DNA from: Neobacillus sp. Marseille-Q6967
GTDB taxonomy: Bacteria > Bacillota > Bacilli > Bacillales > Cytobacillaceae
Reading direction: 5' to 3'
Length of the DNA stretch: 64,000 nucleotides
Assembly: GCF_946151075.1 (NCBI RefSeq)
Contig: NZ_OX267715.1
Coordinates: forward strand, 62,001 to 126,000
Positions within the stretch are counted from its first letter, which is position 1; the number at the start of each line of letters is the position of its first letter. The translations under genes were made by a program, and so were the position numbers. Shown here piece after piece: positions 50,590 to 59,816 of this stretch. Below the pieces are notes generated by a model. It searched no databases. It saw only the letters and a program-made list of their open reading frames with translations, and was not told the DNA's origin.

Positions 50590-50949
50590 ATGAATCGCAA
50601 TCCGGTTATTCCTTTCGTCCTCATTATGGTATTTGGAATCGGACTTATGTTCTTTCTGTCCTTCAAAGGCCTCGGGGATGCGGATGAATTAGCTAAAGAA
50701 GCAGAAGGCGGCACTGAAACAACAGAAACTGTTGCAGCTTCACCTGAAGAAATTTATACCCAGTCTTGTGTCAGCTGTCATGGTGACCAGTACCAAGGCG
50801 GAATGGGACCTGCTTTGACAGGTGTTGGTGATAGACTTTCAAAGGATGAAATCGTAGAGGTTATCACTAAAGGTAGAGGAAACATGCCAGCTGGTATGGT
50901 TAAACCAGAACAAGCTGGAGAAATGGCTGACTGGTTAGCTGGTCTATAA
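50590..50949 (+). CDS. cccA: Membrane-anchored cytochrome c550
   Basis: A small electron carrier of the respiratory chain. An uncleaved N-terminal anchor (VIPFVLIMVFGIGLMFFLSF, residues 6-25) is followed by an acidic, threonine-rich linker and a class I cytochrome c domain. The heme-binding motif is CVSCH near residue 60, with the distal methionine in GNMPAGM near 98. The 119 residues match B. subtilis CccA. The ATG follows AAGGGAGG. Confidence 0.95.
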   Translation: MNRNPVIPFVLIMVFGIGLMFFLSFKGLGDADELAKEAEGGTETTETVAASPEEIYTQSCVSCHGDQYQGGMGPALTGVGDRLSKDEIVEVITKGRGNMPAGMVKPEQAGEMADWLAGL

Positions 50950-50966
50950 ATTGTGTTATAAAAAAG

Positions 50967-50995
50967 GTCCTTTGCATCTGTAAAGGACTTTTTTT
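50967..50995 (+). terminator. Terminator after cccA
   Basis: GTCCTTT-GCATCTGT-AAAGGAC followed by seven T. Confidence 0.88.
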
Positions 50996-51032
50996 ATAAG
51001 ATAAGAAAGTATAAATTTAACTTTGAGAATTG

Positions 51033-51151
51033 TCTAGCTCCAGCGCCTAGGGGCTCGGGGTCATAAGCCAATCCGTCAAGAAGGTTAAAGAACAACCTTC
51101 TCGCCGGCTCGTCTTATGCCTGTCGCCCCTGGGCAAGGCGCTTCTGCTTTT
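51033..51151. repeat. Palindromic repeat element, family B, long copy
   Basis: The ends match the copy at 24155-24217: TCTAGCTCCAGCGCC on the left and CCCTGGGCAAGGCGCTTC on the right. The centre has an additional stem AGAAGGTT-AAAGAAC-AACCTTCT and CGGCTCGTCTTATG, which mirrors the left-hand CATAAG...CCG. The element fills most of the 236-bp gap between cccA and trmK and ends in CTTTT. Confidence 0.7.
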
Positions 51152-51185
51152 CTAATTAGGAAAATACATAAAAAGTGGTGGTAGT

Positions 51186-51896
51186 TTGAATACGGAAAGA
51201 TTGTCCGTTCGTTTAGAAACGGTGGCAAAATATGTACCGAAAGGTTCAAGACTGGCTGATATTGGCTCTGACCATGCTTACTTGCCTTGTTATCTTGCTA
51301 AAAATAATACCATTAAAAGGGCAATTGCCGGTGAGGTTGTTCTCGGTCCATTTCAATCCGCTCAAAAAAATGTCATGGCAGAGGGCTTAACCCACTTAAT
51401 TTCAGTTAGAATGGGTGATGGATTAGAAGTGGTCCAGCCTGATGAGGTTGATTGTATAACGATTTGTGGAATGGGTGGTACGTTAATTGTTAGTATTCTC
51501 GAGAATGGCAAAGATAAACTAAACTCCGTTACCCGGCTCGTGCTTCAGCCCAATATTAATGCGTTGTCGATTCGCCAGTGGTTTATAAAAAATCACTGGG
51601 AGCTGATAGAAGAGGAAATTTTAGAAGAGGACGGAAAAATCTATGAAGTCCTAGTTGCCGAAAAAGGAAACCCATCCAAACCATATAATAATATCGATAT
51701 GGAAACGGGTTTATTATTTGGTCCCTTCTTATTACGGGATAAAAATCAGGTTTTTTATAAGAAATGGGATATGGAAAAGAAGAATTGGCAGAGGATTTAT
51801 GAGCAGCTTGAGAGCGCAGCAGATTCTGAGCAAACATTAGAGAAAAAAGAAGAGATGTTAAAGAAAATAGCGATGGCAGAGGAGGTCTTAGATTGA
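51186..51896 (+). CDS. trmK: tRNA (adenine(22)-N(1))-methyltransferase TrmK
   Basis: TrmK makes m1A22 in bacterial tRNA. The Rossmann SAM motif is LADIGSDHAYLPCYLA near residues 23-38, with VDCITICGMGGTLIVSIL near 89 and QPNINALSIRQWF near 122. A C-terminal coiled coil spans about 190-236. The start is TTG 51186 with only a weak GTGGTGG site. It overlaps yqfO by 4 bp. Confidence 0.92.
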   Translation: MNTERLSVRLETVAKYVPKGSRLADIGSDHAYLPCYLAKNNTIKRAIAGEVVLGPFQSAQKNVMAEGLTHLISVRMGDGLEVVQPDEVDCITICGMGGTLIVSILENGKDKLNSVTRLVLQPNINALSIRQWFIKNHWELIEEEILEEDGKIYEVLVAEKGNPSKPYNNIDMETGLLFGPFLLRDKNQVFYKKWDMEKKNWQRIYEQLESAADSEQTLEKKEEMLKKIAMAEEVLD

Positions 51897-53008
51897 AAAC
51901 AGCCAATGGTCATGAAATTATTCAACTTTTTGAAAGGTTTTCTCCCAAACATCTTGCAATGGAGGGAGACAAAATAGGGTTACAAGTTGGAAGGCTTAAT
52001 AGAAAAATTGAAAGAGTAATGATTGCACTCGATGTGCTAGAAGAGGTGCTTGATGAAGCAATTGAAAAGAACGTTCAGCTTATCATCGCCCATCACCCTC
52101 CTATCTTTCGTCCTTTAAAAAATATTATAACGGATACAATACAGGGACGGATGATAGAAAAGCTTTTAAAACATGACATTGCAGTTTATGCAGCACATAC
52201 CAACCTTGATGTTGCGAATGGCGGTGTAAACGATCTCCTTGCAGCGGCCCTTGGTTTAGAGAATCCTGAGGTACTGGTACCTACTTTTGAAACACAGTTA
52301 AAGAAGCTGGTTGTTTATGTACCCTCCAGTCATGCCGAAGAGCTCCGAAATGTTTTAGGGAATACCGGCGCTGGACATATCGGCAACTATAGCCACTGTA
52401 CTTTCTCAACGGAAGGCAGTGGGAGGTTTTTGCCGGGAGAAAATACGGACCCACATATCGGCCAGGAGGGGAAATTAGAAACTGTTGATGAAGTAAGAAT
52501 TGAAACCGTTGTTCCGGAATCACTCTTAAAAAGAGTATTAACGGCAATGTTAAAAGCCCATCCATACGAAGAGGTTGCTTATGACATTTATCCCCTTGAA
52601 AATAAAGGAGAAGTTCTCGGTTTAGGTAAAATTGGGACTGTGAAAGAAATGACTTTAGGTGAGTTCGCTGAAAAGGTAAAAACAGCGCTTGAAGTAGATC
52701 GAGTACGAGTAGTTGGAGATTTATCCTCAAAGGTTAAAAAAGTAGCTGTCTTAGGTGGTGACGGCAATAAATATTTCAGCCAAGCTAAATTTAAAGGCGC
52801 GGATGTATATGTTACTGGAGATATCTATTATCATACAGCCCATGATGCCATAATGCAGGGGCTTAATATGATTGACCCTGGCCATAACGTAGAAAAAGTG
52901 ATGAAAAAGGGTGTTACAGAATCACTAAAGAGAATGTGTAAAGACGCCGGTTACGAGGTTGAAATTTTTCCTTCAGAACTTAATACAGATCCGTTTCAAT
53001 TTATTTAA
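51893..53008 (+). CDS. yqfO: Nif3-like dinuclear metal centre protein YqfO
   Basis: A DUF34/NIF3 family protein of 371 residues that forms hexameric toroids with two metal ions per subunit; its true reaction is unsettled. Metal ligands lie in IIAHHPPIFRP near residue 64 and YAAHTNLDVANGG near 101, and a C-terminal HNVEKVMKKGV near 331. The insert at about 130-240 is the CutA/PII-like domain found in Bacillus members. It overlaps trmK by 4 bp, the usual pair. Confidence 0.93.
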   Translation: MKTANGHEIIQLFERFSPKHLAMEGDKIGLQVGRLNRKIERVMIALDVLEEVLDEAIEKNVQLIIAHHPPIFRPLKNIITDTIQGRMIEKLLKHDIAVYAAHTNLDVANGGVNDLLAAALGLENPEVLVPTFETQLKKLVVYVPSSHAEELRNVLGNTGAGHIGNYSHCTFSTEGSGRFLPGENTDPHIGQEGKLETVDEVRIETVVPESLLKRVLTAMLKAHPYEEVAYDIYPLENKGEVLGLGKIGTVKEMTLGEFAEKVKTALEVDRVRVVGDLSSKVKKVAVLGGDGNKYFSQAKFKGADVYVTGDIYYHTAHDAIMQGLNMIDPGHNVEKVMKKGVTESLKRMCKDAGYEVEIFPSELNTDPFQFI

Positions 53009-53010
53009 AA

Positions 53011-53033
53011 AACCGGTCCATTATGGACCGGTT
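53011..53033. terminator. Bidirectional terminator between yqfO and ispH
   Basis: AACCGGTCC-ATTAT-GGACCGGTT with A- and T-runs outside. Confidence 0.85.
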
Positions 53034-53970
53034 ATTTTTTAACTTTAGGTAAGATTTTGTTTAGTGGAACATTTCTTCTGCGTTCCCATGTTGCTTCGTT
53101 GTTCGGATCGAATTGCTCAAGGAAGGTGATAACTTCCTTTGTAATTGGTGTCGGTGTGGAAGCACCGGATGTGACGGCAACTGATTTCGCATCCTTAATC
53201 CAGTCAATGTCCAATTCGGTGATATCGGCAATACGATAAGCTCTCGTGCCTGCAATTTCTTCTGAAACTTGTGCAAGACGATTTGAGTTATTACTCTTAG
53301 GATCTCCAACAACAATGGTTACGTCTGCCTCTGTAGCTTGTTCTGCAACTGCTTCTTGACGGACTTGAGTGGCAAGGCAAATCTCACGGTATGCTTCGGC
53401 GTGGGGATACTTTTCCTGTACCTTTTTCATCGTATCCGCTACATCCCATTGGCTCATTGTCGTTTGATTGGTAACAATTAATTTTTCACCCTCGATATTT
53501 AAAGCTTCTACATCGGCAGGAGTCTCAACAAGGTGTACCTTATCAGGAGCAACCCCGACAGCCCCTTCCGGCTCAGGATGTCCTTTTTTACCGATATAAA
53601 TAACTTGATAACCCTGCTCCGTTTTTTCTTCAATCAAGGTATGTGTTTTTGTTACGTCAGGACATGTTGCATCAATTGTAACGAGACCTTTCTTTTTCGC
53701 CAACTCTCTAACCTCTGGGGAAATACCGTGGGCGGTAAAAATAACGGTTCCAGAATCGACTTTTTCTAGTATCTCTTTACGATTTTGACCGTCTAAGGTA
53801 ATAATTCCTTCTTCAGCAAATGCATCCGTAACATGTTTATTATGAACAATCATACCTAAAATGTAGATTGGCCGGGGTAATGATTTATCTAAGGCGGCAT
53901 TACGTGCAACTACCATGGCGTCAACAACACCATAGCAATATCCGCGAGGTGAAATTTTAATAATCTGCAT
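53032..53970 (-). CDS. ispH: 4-hydroxy-3-methylbut-2-enyl diphosphate reductase IspH
   Basis: The last enzyme of the MEP isoprenoid pathway, an iron-sulfur enzyme that makes IPP and DMAPP. The three cluster cysteines lie in [11 protein letters not shown] near residue 11, [11 protein letters not shown] near 96 and [12 protein letters not shown] near 193. I start at ATG 53970 ([14 protein letters not shown]) behind AGGAGG. A longer frame to 53994 contains that site. The 312 residues are normal. ispG, the preceding pathway step, lies at 61-62 kb. Confidence 0.95.
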   Translation of the reverse strand: MQIIKISPRGYCYGVVDAMVVARNAALDKSLPRPIYILGMIVHNKHVTDAFAEEGIITLDGQNRKEILEKVDSGTVIFTAHGISPEVRELAKKKGLVTIDATCPDVTKTHTLIEEKTEQGYQVIYIGKKGHPEPEGAVGVAPDKVHLVETPADVEALNIEGEKLIVTNQTTMSQWDVADTMKKVQEKYPHAEAYREICLATQVRQEAVAEQATEADVTIVVGDPKSNNSNRLAQVSEEIAGTRAYRIADITELDIDWIKDAKSVAVTSGASTPTPITKEVITFLEQFDPNNEATWERRRNVPLNKILPKVKK

Positions 53971-54094
53971 ATAGAAAGTCCTCCTAAAGACCATGACTTT
54001 GAATCTATGTAATTATTATATAAAACTAATAGAAATAATACAAAGATACATTTTTCCTTTATTCTTTTTGAAAGAATGTTCGACTTTAAAACGA

Positions 54095-54117
54095 GTTGAC
54101 TGGAGCGCAAATCAACA
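54095..54117. repeat. Remnant of repeat family A
   Basis: GTTGACTGGAGCGCAAATCAAC keeps only the terminal arms of the element. It lies between ispH and yqfQ. Confidence 0.5.
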
Positions 54118-54150
54118 GCCGAGTTTAAAAAAGCCCATTGAAAAGTAAAA

Positions 54151-54170
54151 AGATGCTGGGATCAGCATCT
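54151..54170 (-). terminator. Terminator of yqfQ
   Basis: AGATGCTG-GGAT-CAGCATCT, followed on the minus strand by TTTTTAC. Confidence 0.75.
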
Positions 54171-54174
54171 TTGC

Positions 54175-54825
54175 TTAAATATATAGTTTTGGAACCGATG
54201 TTCTATGACTTTGTTTGTTTTCCTTAATGGTTTCGTTTTGATTGGTTTTCCGAGTTTTTTTTCTATTTTTCTTTTCCTCCTGCGGTGATTGATCTTCCAC
54301 AACTGGAGAATCAGCCTCATTATCGATAGTGCCTTCTTCTTCACTTGGAGCATCCTTCAAGCCTTTATATAACCGCCACATTGCAGGAAGATTTTTAACG
54401 ATTGGACCGTATTGCTGAATCATCGGGCCGATTGATTGTGCGGTTTTAAGAACTTGCTGTGTGTTATTCAAAAATCCTGAAACCTTATCAGGGGAGCTAA
54501 GCGTTTGCAGTATTCCGCCAATCCCGCCTCCGGATTTTGAAACTGACCGGCTGCTGCCTTGAAAACCGCCGACAAATTGACCAGCCTTTTGTTTGTTACC
54601 GCCAAGTAATTTGGCAAGTAGCCCACCGCCATTTCTTCTGCCTTGAGGCCGGCCCATCATTTGTCCCATCATGGGGCTGCCGCCCTGAAAGGGATGTTGT
54701 CCACCCATCATCGGCCCTCCTCCGCCATAGGGCCCCATCATAGGACCGTAACCGCTATATGGGCCTGGTCCCATTCTGTTGGGTCCCATTTGTCGTGTGA
54801 GCGTGTATCTCTGCCTTGACTGCAT
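54175..54825 (-). CDS. yqfQ: YqfQ/VrrA family protein, glycine-methionine-rich
   Basis: The 216-residue protein belongs by sequence and position to the VrrA/YqfQ family; vrrA of B. anthracis is a known tandem-repeat typing locus. The N-terminal 65 residues are low complexity, rich in G, P, M and Q (GPMMGPYGGGGPMMGG and similar). The middle (GGIGGILQTLSSPDKVSGFL near 100 and PIVKNLPAMWRLYKGLKDA near 141) is the conserved YqfQ part. The tail is highly charged and disordered. The ATG follows GAGAGGAGAGG. The function is unknown, possibly linked to the spore surface. Confidence 0.85.
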   Translation of the reverse strand: MQSRQRYTLTRQMGPNRMGPGPYSGYGPMMGPYGGGGPMMGGQHPFQGGSPMMGQMMGRPQGRRNGGGLLAKLLGGNKQKAGQFVGGFQGSSRSVSKSGGGIGGILQTLSSPDKVSGFLNNTQQVLKTAQSIGPMIQQYGPIVKNLPAMWRLYKGLKDAPSEEEGTIDNEADSPVVEDQSPQEEKKNRKKTRKTNQNETIKENKQSHRTSVPKLYI

Positions 54826-55076
54826 ACAACCTCTCCTCTCTTATCGTCTTATGTTTTAGGGTATGCACATAATTCCATTTGGTTTAGGTTTAATGCACAG
54901 GACAAACTGTAAATTTTATGATTAAAAGCACCATAAAAGTAAAAGATGATATTATAACTGGTTATTTGGGTTAATCTTTACTATAATTACATGATGGACT
55001 TCATGGTGGAAACACTTGTTAATAGTGGAGAACAACACCAAAAGTTAATGATTATTTATTTATAAGGAGAAATTAC

Positions 55077-56393
55077 ATGAAGGTAAATCGTTTTGAACGC
55101 TTTAATTTTAAACCTTTTATTATAGAAGCGATAAATGAATTTGGTTTTTATGAGCCAACAGAAATACAGGAGCAGATGATTCCATTAGTGTTAAAAAACG
55201 AGAGTGCGATTGGTCAATCTCAAACGGGTACAGGGAAAACACTTGCCTATGTACTCCCGATTCTAGAAAAAATTAATCTAGGCCGTCAGGAGGTCCAAGC
55301 TGTTATTACAGCCCCAACAAGGGAACTAGCCTCTCAAATTTACCACCAAATTTTAAAAATTACAGAGCATTGCCTCCCAGACCAAGCGATTATGACAAGA
55401 TGCTATATTGGCGGGACTGACAAACAAAGGACGATTGAGAAATTAAAGGTACAGCCCCATATTGTCGTAGGAACTCCGGGAAGAGTTAAAGACCTGATGG
55501 TTGAACAAGCATTGTTTGTCCATACGGCTGATACTCTTGTTGTTGACGAAGCAGATATGATGCTCGATATGGGATTTATTGAAGATTTAGACCAAGTAGC
55601 TGCGAAAATGCCTGAAAAGCTGCAAATGCTTGTTTTTTCAGCAACGATTCCCGAAAAGCTAAAGCCGTTTTTAAAGAAGTACATGGAAAACCCAAGGACC
55701 ATTCATATCCAGGCAAAAAGACGAGCGGCGGAAAATTTAGAGCATTTCTTGCTCCCGTCAAGGCACCGGAATAAAAAGCAGTTAGTCCATGATGCCCTTA
55801 TTCATTACAATCCGTATTTGGCGATCGTTTTTACCAATACGAAAAAAATGGCAGAGGAGCTTGCTGGATTTTTAATAGAAAAAGGCTTAAAAGTTGGCCG
55901 GGTTCATGGGGATTTAAACCCTCGGGAACGAAAGAAAATGATGAAGCAAATTCAGGATTTGGAATTCCAATATATTGTTGCCACGGATTTGGCTTCTCGA
56001 GGGATTGATATTGAGGGAGTCAGTCATGTTATTAACTATGAGCTGCCTTCAGATTTAGATTTTTATATACACAGGGTGGGAAGGACGGCGCGTGCGGGAA
56101 ATGCCGGCATTGCCTTAACCATCTATGAACTTTCAGATGAAGATGCATTAAACCGTTTAGAAAAAATGGGCATTCAATTTAAGTATGTTGATTTAAAGAA
56201 GGACGGCTTTGTTGAGGCAGATGAACGGAATAAGCGGAAGTCGCGGGTAAGAAAAGAAGACGAGGCAGATAAAATGGCTAAGTCACTTGTAAAAAAACCA
56301 CAAAAAGTAAAACCAGGCTATAAAAAGAAAATGCAGTGGGAAATGGACAAAATTAAAAAGCGTCAGAGAAAATTAAATCAGAAAAAGAAATAG
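55077..56393 (+). CDS. cshB: DEAD-box RNA helicase CshB
   Basis: A cold-shock RNA helicase of 438 residues. The motifs appear in order: Q motif PTEIQEQMIP near residue 26, I SQTGTGKT near 47, Ia PTRELASQ near 82, DEAD as VVDEADMML near 157, III SAT near 188, V ATDLASRGIDIEG near 303 and VI HRVGRTARAG near 333. A lysine/arginine-rich tail from about 380 binds RNA. The ATG follows AAGGAG. nfo lies 22 bp downstream, the same order as B. subtilis yqfR-yqfS. Confidence 0.95.
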   Translation: MKVNRFERFNFKPFIIEAINEFGFYEPTEIQEQMIPLVLKNESAIGQSQTGTGKTLAYVLPILEKINLGRQEVQAVITAPTRELASQIYHQILKITEHCLPDQAIMTRCYIGGTDKQRTIEKLKVQPHIVVGTPGRVKDLMVEQALFVHTADTLVVDEADMMLDMGFIEDLDQVAAKMPEKLQMLVFSATIPEKLKPFLKKYMENPRTIHIQAKRRAAENLEHFLLPSRHRNKKQLVHDALIHYNPYLAIVFTNTKKMAEELAGFLIEKGLKVGRVHGDLNPRERKKMMKQIQDLEFQYIVATDLASRGIDIEGVSHVINYELPSDLDFYIHRVGRTARAGNAGIALTIYELSDEDALNRLEKMGIQFKYVDLKKDGFVEADERNKRKSRVRKEDEADKMAKSLVKKPQKVKPGYKKKMQWEMDKIKKRQRKLNQKKK

Positions 56394-56415
56394 CTGGTGA
56401 AGGGAGAGTAACACG

Positions 56416-57309
56416 GTGTTAAAAATAGGTTCACACGTTTCAATGAGCGGGAAAAAAATGCTGCTGGCAGCAAGTGCGGAGGCAGTATCATACGGTGCCA
56501 ATACCTTTATGATTTATACAGGAGCCCCTCAAAATACCAGAAGGAAAAAAATTGAGGATTTAAACATCGAAGAAGGAAGAAAGCACATGGAGATGAATGG
56601 GATTACAGAAATCGTTGTGCACGCTCCCTATATCATCAACATTGGGAATACGACCAATCCTGATACGTTTGAATTAGGTGTTCGTTTCCTCCGTTCAGAG
56701 ATTGAAAGAACAGAAGCCATTGGCGCTAAGCAAATCGTCCTTCATCCTGGTGCACATGTCGGGGCTGGAACAGAAGCGGGAATTAAAAAAATTATAGAAG
56801 GTCTAAATGAAGTATTAACGGGAAAAGAAGATCTTCAGATTGCCTTAGAAACAATGGCTGGAAAAGGATCAGAGTGCGGTAAATCCTTTGAGGAATTAGC
56901 GATGATTATGGATGGTGTTCATTATAGTGACAGGCTTTCGGTTTGCTTTGATACCTGCCATACACATGATGCAGGATACAATATTGTTGAAGATTTTGAC
57001 GGCGTATTAAACGAATTCGATAAAATCGTGGGGCTGGATAAATTAAAGGTTCTTCATATTAATGACAGTAAAAACGCGATTGGTATGAGAAAGGACCGGC
57101 ATGAAAATATTGGGTTTGGTCATATTGGTTTTAAAGCATTAAATTACATTGTCCATCACCCGCAGCTTACGGATGTACCGAAAATATTAGAAACACCATT
57201 TGTCGGCGAAGATAAGGATAATAAAAAGCCTCCATATAAATTTGAAATTGACATGTTTCGTGAGCAAAAATTTGATGAAGATCTACTCGATAAAATAATG
57301 AGAGCATGA
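56416..57309 (+). CDS. nfo: Deoxyribonuclease IV (AP endonuclease)
   Basis: A zinc-dependent endonuclease that nicks DNA 5' of abasic sites, important in spores. The AP endonuclease family 2 signatures are [11 protein letters not shown] near residue 115, [14 protein letters not shown] near 176 and [20 protein letters not shown] near 215. The 297 residues are normal. The start is GTG 56416 behind GAAGGGAG. It is probably cotranscribed with cshB. Confidence 0.95.
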   Translation: MLKIGSHVSMSGKKMLLAASAEAVSYGANTFMIYTGAPQNTRRKKIEDLNIEEGRKHMEMNGITEIVVHAPYIINIGNTTNPDTFELGVRFLRSEIERTEAIGAKQIVLHPGAHVGAGTEAGIKKIIEGLNEVLTGKEDLQIALETMAGKGSECGKSFEELAMIMDGVHYSDRLSVCFDTCHTHDAGYNIVEDFDGVLNEFDKIVGLDKLKVLHINDSKNAIGMRKDRHENIGFGHIGFKALNYIVHHPQLTDVPKILETPFVGEDKDNKKPPYKFEIDMFREQKFDEDLLDKIMRA

Positions 57310-57310
57310 T

Positions 57311-57339
57311 AAAAAGCTGTGCATTGCGCACAGCTTTTT
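57311..57339. terminator. Bidirectional terminator between nfo and yqfT
   Basis: AAAAAGCTGTGC-ATTGC-GCACAGCTTTTT. Confidence 0.9.
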
Positions 57340-57595
57340 ATTTCGTAAATTGAATAAATAATTTATTCACTTCACGGGCCGTTTCTGGGCCGGCAATTTT
57401 AGCAATCTCTTTAATTAACGATGCTCTCTGGCGATCATCGAAAATATTCACATTTCTGCCTCTTAAGTATCCAGCAATTAAATTTGCCTGCTGTCGATTT
57501 ACCTTAATATTGAATTGATCTGCATATTTTAATAATTCATTACCTGTAATAGTATTTATTTTATGATTAATAATGTTTTGAAAAATGGCCACCAT
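57338..57595 (-). CDS. yqfT: YqfT family protein (DUF2624)
   Basis: A helical protein of about 85 residues: NIINHKINTITGNELLKYADQ near the start and NRQQANLIAGYLRGRNVNIF in the middle. Its function is unknown. Among stacked GTG/ATG codons at 57601-57593 I prefer ATG 57595, 7 bases after GGAGG; ATG 57598 is possible. It lies opposite to nfo and before the zinc operon as in B. subtilis. Confidence 0.85.
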   Translation of the reverse strand: MVAIFQNIINHKINTITGNELLKYADQFNIKVNRQQANLIAGYLRGRNVNIFDDRQRASLIKEIAKIAGPETAREVNKLFIQFTK

Positions 57596-57690
57596 CATCA
57601 CTCCTCCCTGCTAATTTATGAAGGAAGATAAAGATGGTGACAAAAGGATGGCGCTCAAGAAAAGAGTTAACTATCGTGAAGGTATTTAAC

Positions 57691-57719
57691 TTTACATGGA
57701 AAACATACTGTTGTATACT
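57691..57719 (+). promoter_or_regulatory. Promoter of znuC-znuB-zur
   Basis: TTTACA at 57691-57696, a 17-bp spacer and TATACT at 57714-57719. Confidence 0.75.
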
Positions 57720-57727
57720 ACTAAAGT

Positions 57728-57749
57728 TAAATCGGAATGATTCTTAAAA
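57728..57749. promoter_or_regulatory. Candidate Zur operator, one good half
   Basis: TAAATCGGAATGATT differs at one base from the left part of the Bacillus Zur box (TAAATCGTAATNATT). The right half, CTTAAAA, is a poor match. It begins about 8 bp after the -10 box, over the predicted start. Confidence 0.45.
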
Positions 57750-57767
57750 TTAAAGGTGAGGTAGCGT

Positions 57768-58547
57768 ATGACTACACAGGCAATCATTGAAATCAAACAT
57801 CTTTCTTACCGTTATGAGAAGGATATTGTTCTTGAGGATATCAATTTAACTGTTCCTGACGGTTCCTTTTTGGCAATTGTTGGTCCAAATGGATCTGGCA
57901 AATCAACCCTGCTTAAATTAGTTTTGGGCTTACTTAAGCTCCAAAAGGGTGAAATATTGTTATTCGGGCAAGAAATAAATAAATTTAAAGATTGGCAGCA
58001 GATAGGTTATGTATCACAAAAGGCCAACAGTTTTAATACTGGATTCCCTGCCACTGTTTTTGAGGTAGTTTCCAGCGGACTGACAAAAAAGCTGGGGATG
58101 TTCCGCTTTTTTAAGAAGGACGATCGTCAAAAAGTTTACGATGCTCTTGAAGCAGTCGGAATGAAGAAATTCCATAATCGAAACATAGGGGAGCTTTCTG
58201 GGGGACAACAGCAACGAGTATTTATTGCCAGAGCCCTTGTAAGTGACCCACGGCTGTTAATTTTAGATGAGCCTACCGTTGGAGTGGACGCAGAAAATGT
58301 GAACTCATTTTATCAAATGCTAGGTGAATTGAATAAAAGGCGGGGGATTACGCTGCTTTTAGTTACACATGATATTGGAACTATTTCCGATAAAGTCAGC
58401 CATGTAGCATGTTTAAATAAACATTTACATTTCCACGGTAATACCAATGAATTTGAGCAGCTTAGAGGAGAAGGGATGTCGGAGTTTTACGGACATGATG
58501 TCCACCTTCTTTCACATCAGCATGATCACGGAGGCGTCTTCAAATGA
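57768..58547 (+). CDS. znuC: Zinc ABC transporter ATP-binding protein
   Basis: The ATPase of a metal-uptake ABC transporter, 259 residues. Walker A is GPNGSGKST near residue 39, the signature LSGGQQQRVFIARAL near 144, Walker B LLILDEPTVGVD near 163 and the switch histidine in VTHD near 199. The C-terminal tail is histidine-rich (FYGHDVHLLSHQHDHGG), plausibly metal-binding. It overlaps znuB by 4 bp. Linkage to zur makes zinc the likely substrate, although manganese homologues are similar. Confidence 0.9.
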   Translation: MTTQAIIEIKHLSYRYEKDIVLEDINLTVPDGSFLAIVGPNGSGKSTLLKLVLGLLKLQKGEILLFGQEINKFKDWQQIGYVSQKANSFNTGFPATVFEVVSSGLTKKLGMFRFFKKDDRQKVYDALEAVGMKKFHNRNIGELSGGQQQRVFIARALVSDPRLLILDEPTVGVDAENVNSFYQMLGELNKRRGITLLLVTHDIGTISDKVSHVACLNKHLHFHGNTNEFEQLRGEGMSEFYGHDVHLLSHQHDHGGVFK

Positions 58548-59389
58548 TTCAAGCCATACTTCAATATGAGTTTTTGCAAAATGCCTTCTTTACAGGAATT
58601 TTGATCGGGCTGGTTGCTCCTTTGCTTGGTGTTTTTATTGTCGTAAGAAGATTATCATTAATTGCCGATGCTCTCAGCCATGTTACCCTTGCAGGTATAG
58701 CTGCAAGTCTTTTGCTTGAAAAATACGTGGCAGCATTTACTGGTCTTAATCCGTTATATTTAGGAATGGCTTTTTCAGTTGGAGGATCATTATTTATTGA
58801 GAAGCTTCGCAGTGTTTATAAGCATTATCAAGAGTTAGCAATTCCAATTATATTATCAAGTGGTATTGGTCTTGGTGTCATTTTCATATCACTTGCAGAC
58901 GGGTTTAATACAGACTTATACAGTTACCTCTTTGGCAGTGTATCGGCTGTAAGCCGTACGGATCTCTGGGTAGTTTTATTTATCAGCGTAATGGTTGTAA
59001 TTTTAATATTTTTACTATATAAAGAATTATTTCTATTATCGTTTGATGAAGAGCATGCAAAGGCCTCTGGAATTGCTGCAAAAAGTCTTCATTTTATCTT
59101 CATTGTGATGGTTGCTCTGGTAATCGCTGCATCAATGAGAATAGTGGGAATTCTTTTAGTGTCTTCATTAATGACACTGCCAGTTGCCGCAAGTATTCGA
59201 ATTGCAAAAGGCTTTAAACAAACCATCTTCCTATCGATTTTGTTCGGTGAGGTTTCTGTTCTTGGGGGCTTGGTTTCCTCGTATTACTTAGATCTAGCTC
59301 CTGGGGGAACCATCGTTGTTATAGCCGTAGTAATTTTAGTACTGACCATTCTTTATAAAAAAATAACGTTAATACAACAGGTAAGATAG
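58544..59389 (+). CDS. znuB: Zinc ABC transporter permease
   Basis: An ABC-3 family membrane permease of 281 residues with about eight helices. It contains [20 protein letters not shown] near residue 38 and [20 protein letters not shown] near 200, typical of the family. It overlaps znuC by 4 bp, and zur starts 11 bp after its stop. No solute-binding protein gene (znuA) is present nearby, so the binding protein must be encoded elsewhere. Confidence 0.92.
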   Translation: MIQAILQYEFLQNAFFTGILIGLVAPLLGVFIVVRRLSLIADALSHVTLAGIAASLLLEKYVAAFTGLNPLYLGMAFSVGGSLFIEKLRSVYKHYQELAIPIILSSGIGLGVIFISLADGFNTDLYSYLFGSVSAVSRTDLWVVLFISVMVVILIFLLYKELFLLSFDEEHAKASGIAAKSLHFIFIVMVALVIAASMRIVGILLVSSLMTLPVAASIRIAKGFKQTIFLSILFGEVSVLGGLVSSYYLDLAPGGTIVVIAVVILVLTILYKKITLIQQVR

Positions 59390-59400
59390 GGGGGCTACTA

Positions 59401-59811
59401 GTGAATGTAGATGAAGCGATTCGGTTTTTAAAAGAAAATGGATTTAAACAAACAGGGAAAAGGGAAGATATGCTGCAGCTATTTGCTGACAGTGACAAAT
59501 ACCTAACCGCAAAAGACGTTTTAGATGAACTGAAAGAAGACTATCCTGGTCTAAGTTTTGATACCATTTACCGGAATCTTTCTCTTTTTGTAAAAATGGG
59601 AATATTGGAGATGACGGAATTATCCGGAGAAAAACATTTCCGTTTTACGTGTTCAGGCCACCACCATCACCATCATTTCATATGTCTGGATTGTGGGAAA
59701 ACAAAGGAAATTGAAACATGTCCAATGACAAGTTTAAGTGAGGACCTAAAAGGATATGATATTTCAGGTCATAAGTTTGAAATTTATGGCCGCTGTCCAG
59801 AGTGTCATTAA
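59401..59811 (+). CDS. zur: Zinc uptake regulator Zur (Fur family)
   Basis: A Fur-family repressor of 136 residues. The winged-helix domain spans about 1-80 ([17 protein letters not shown] near 17, [18 protein letters not shown] near 51). The dimer domain has structural zinc cysteines in [14 protein letters not shown] near 97 and RCPECH at the end. A run of six histidines in SGHHHHHHF near 89 fills the metal-sensing HHHH region. Zinc-loaded Zur would repress its own operon with znuCB. The start is GTG behind AGGGGGG. Confidence 0.92.
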   Translation: MNVDEAIRFLKENGFKQTGKREDMLQLFADSDKYLTAKDVLDELKEDYPGLSFDTIYRNLSLFVKMGILEMTELSGEKHFRFTCSGHHHHHHFICLDCGKTKEIETCPMTSLSEDLKGYDISGHKFEIYGRCPECH

Positions 59812-59816
59812 AAAGG

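Noticed and set aside
51583..51906. 107-codon minus-strand frame
   Set aside because: Antisense shadow of trmK, whose motifs and length are clear.
52281..52730. 149-codon minus-strand frame
   Set aside because: Antisense shadow of yqfO. No start signal and no family resemblance.
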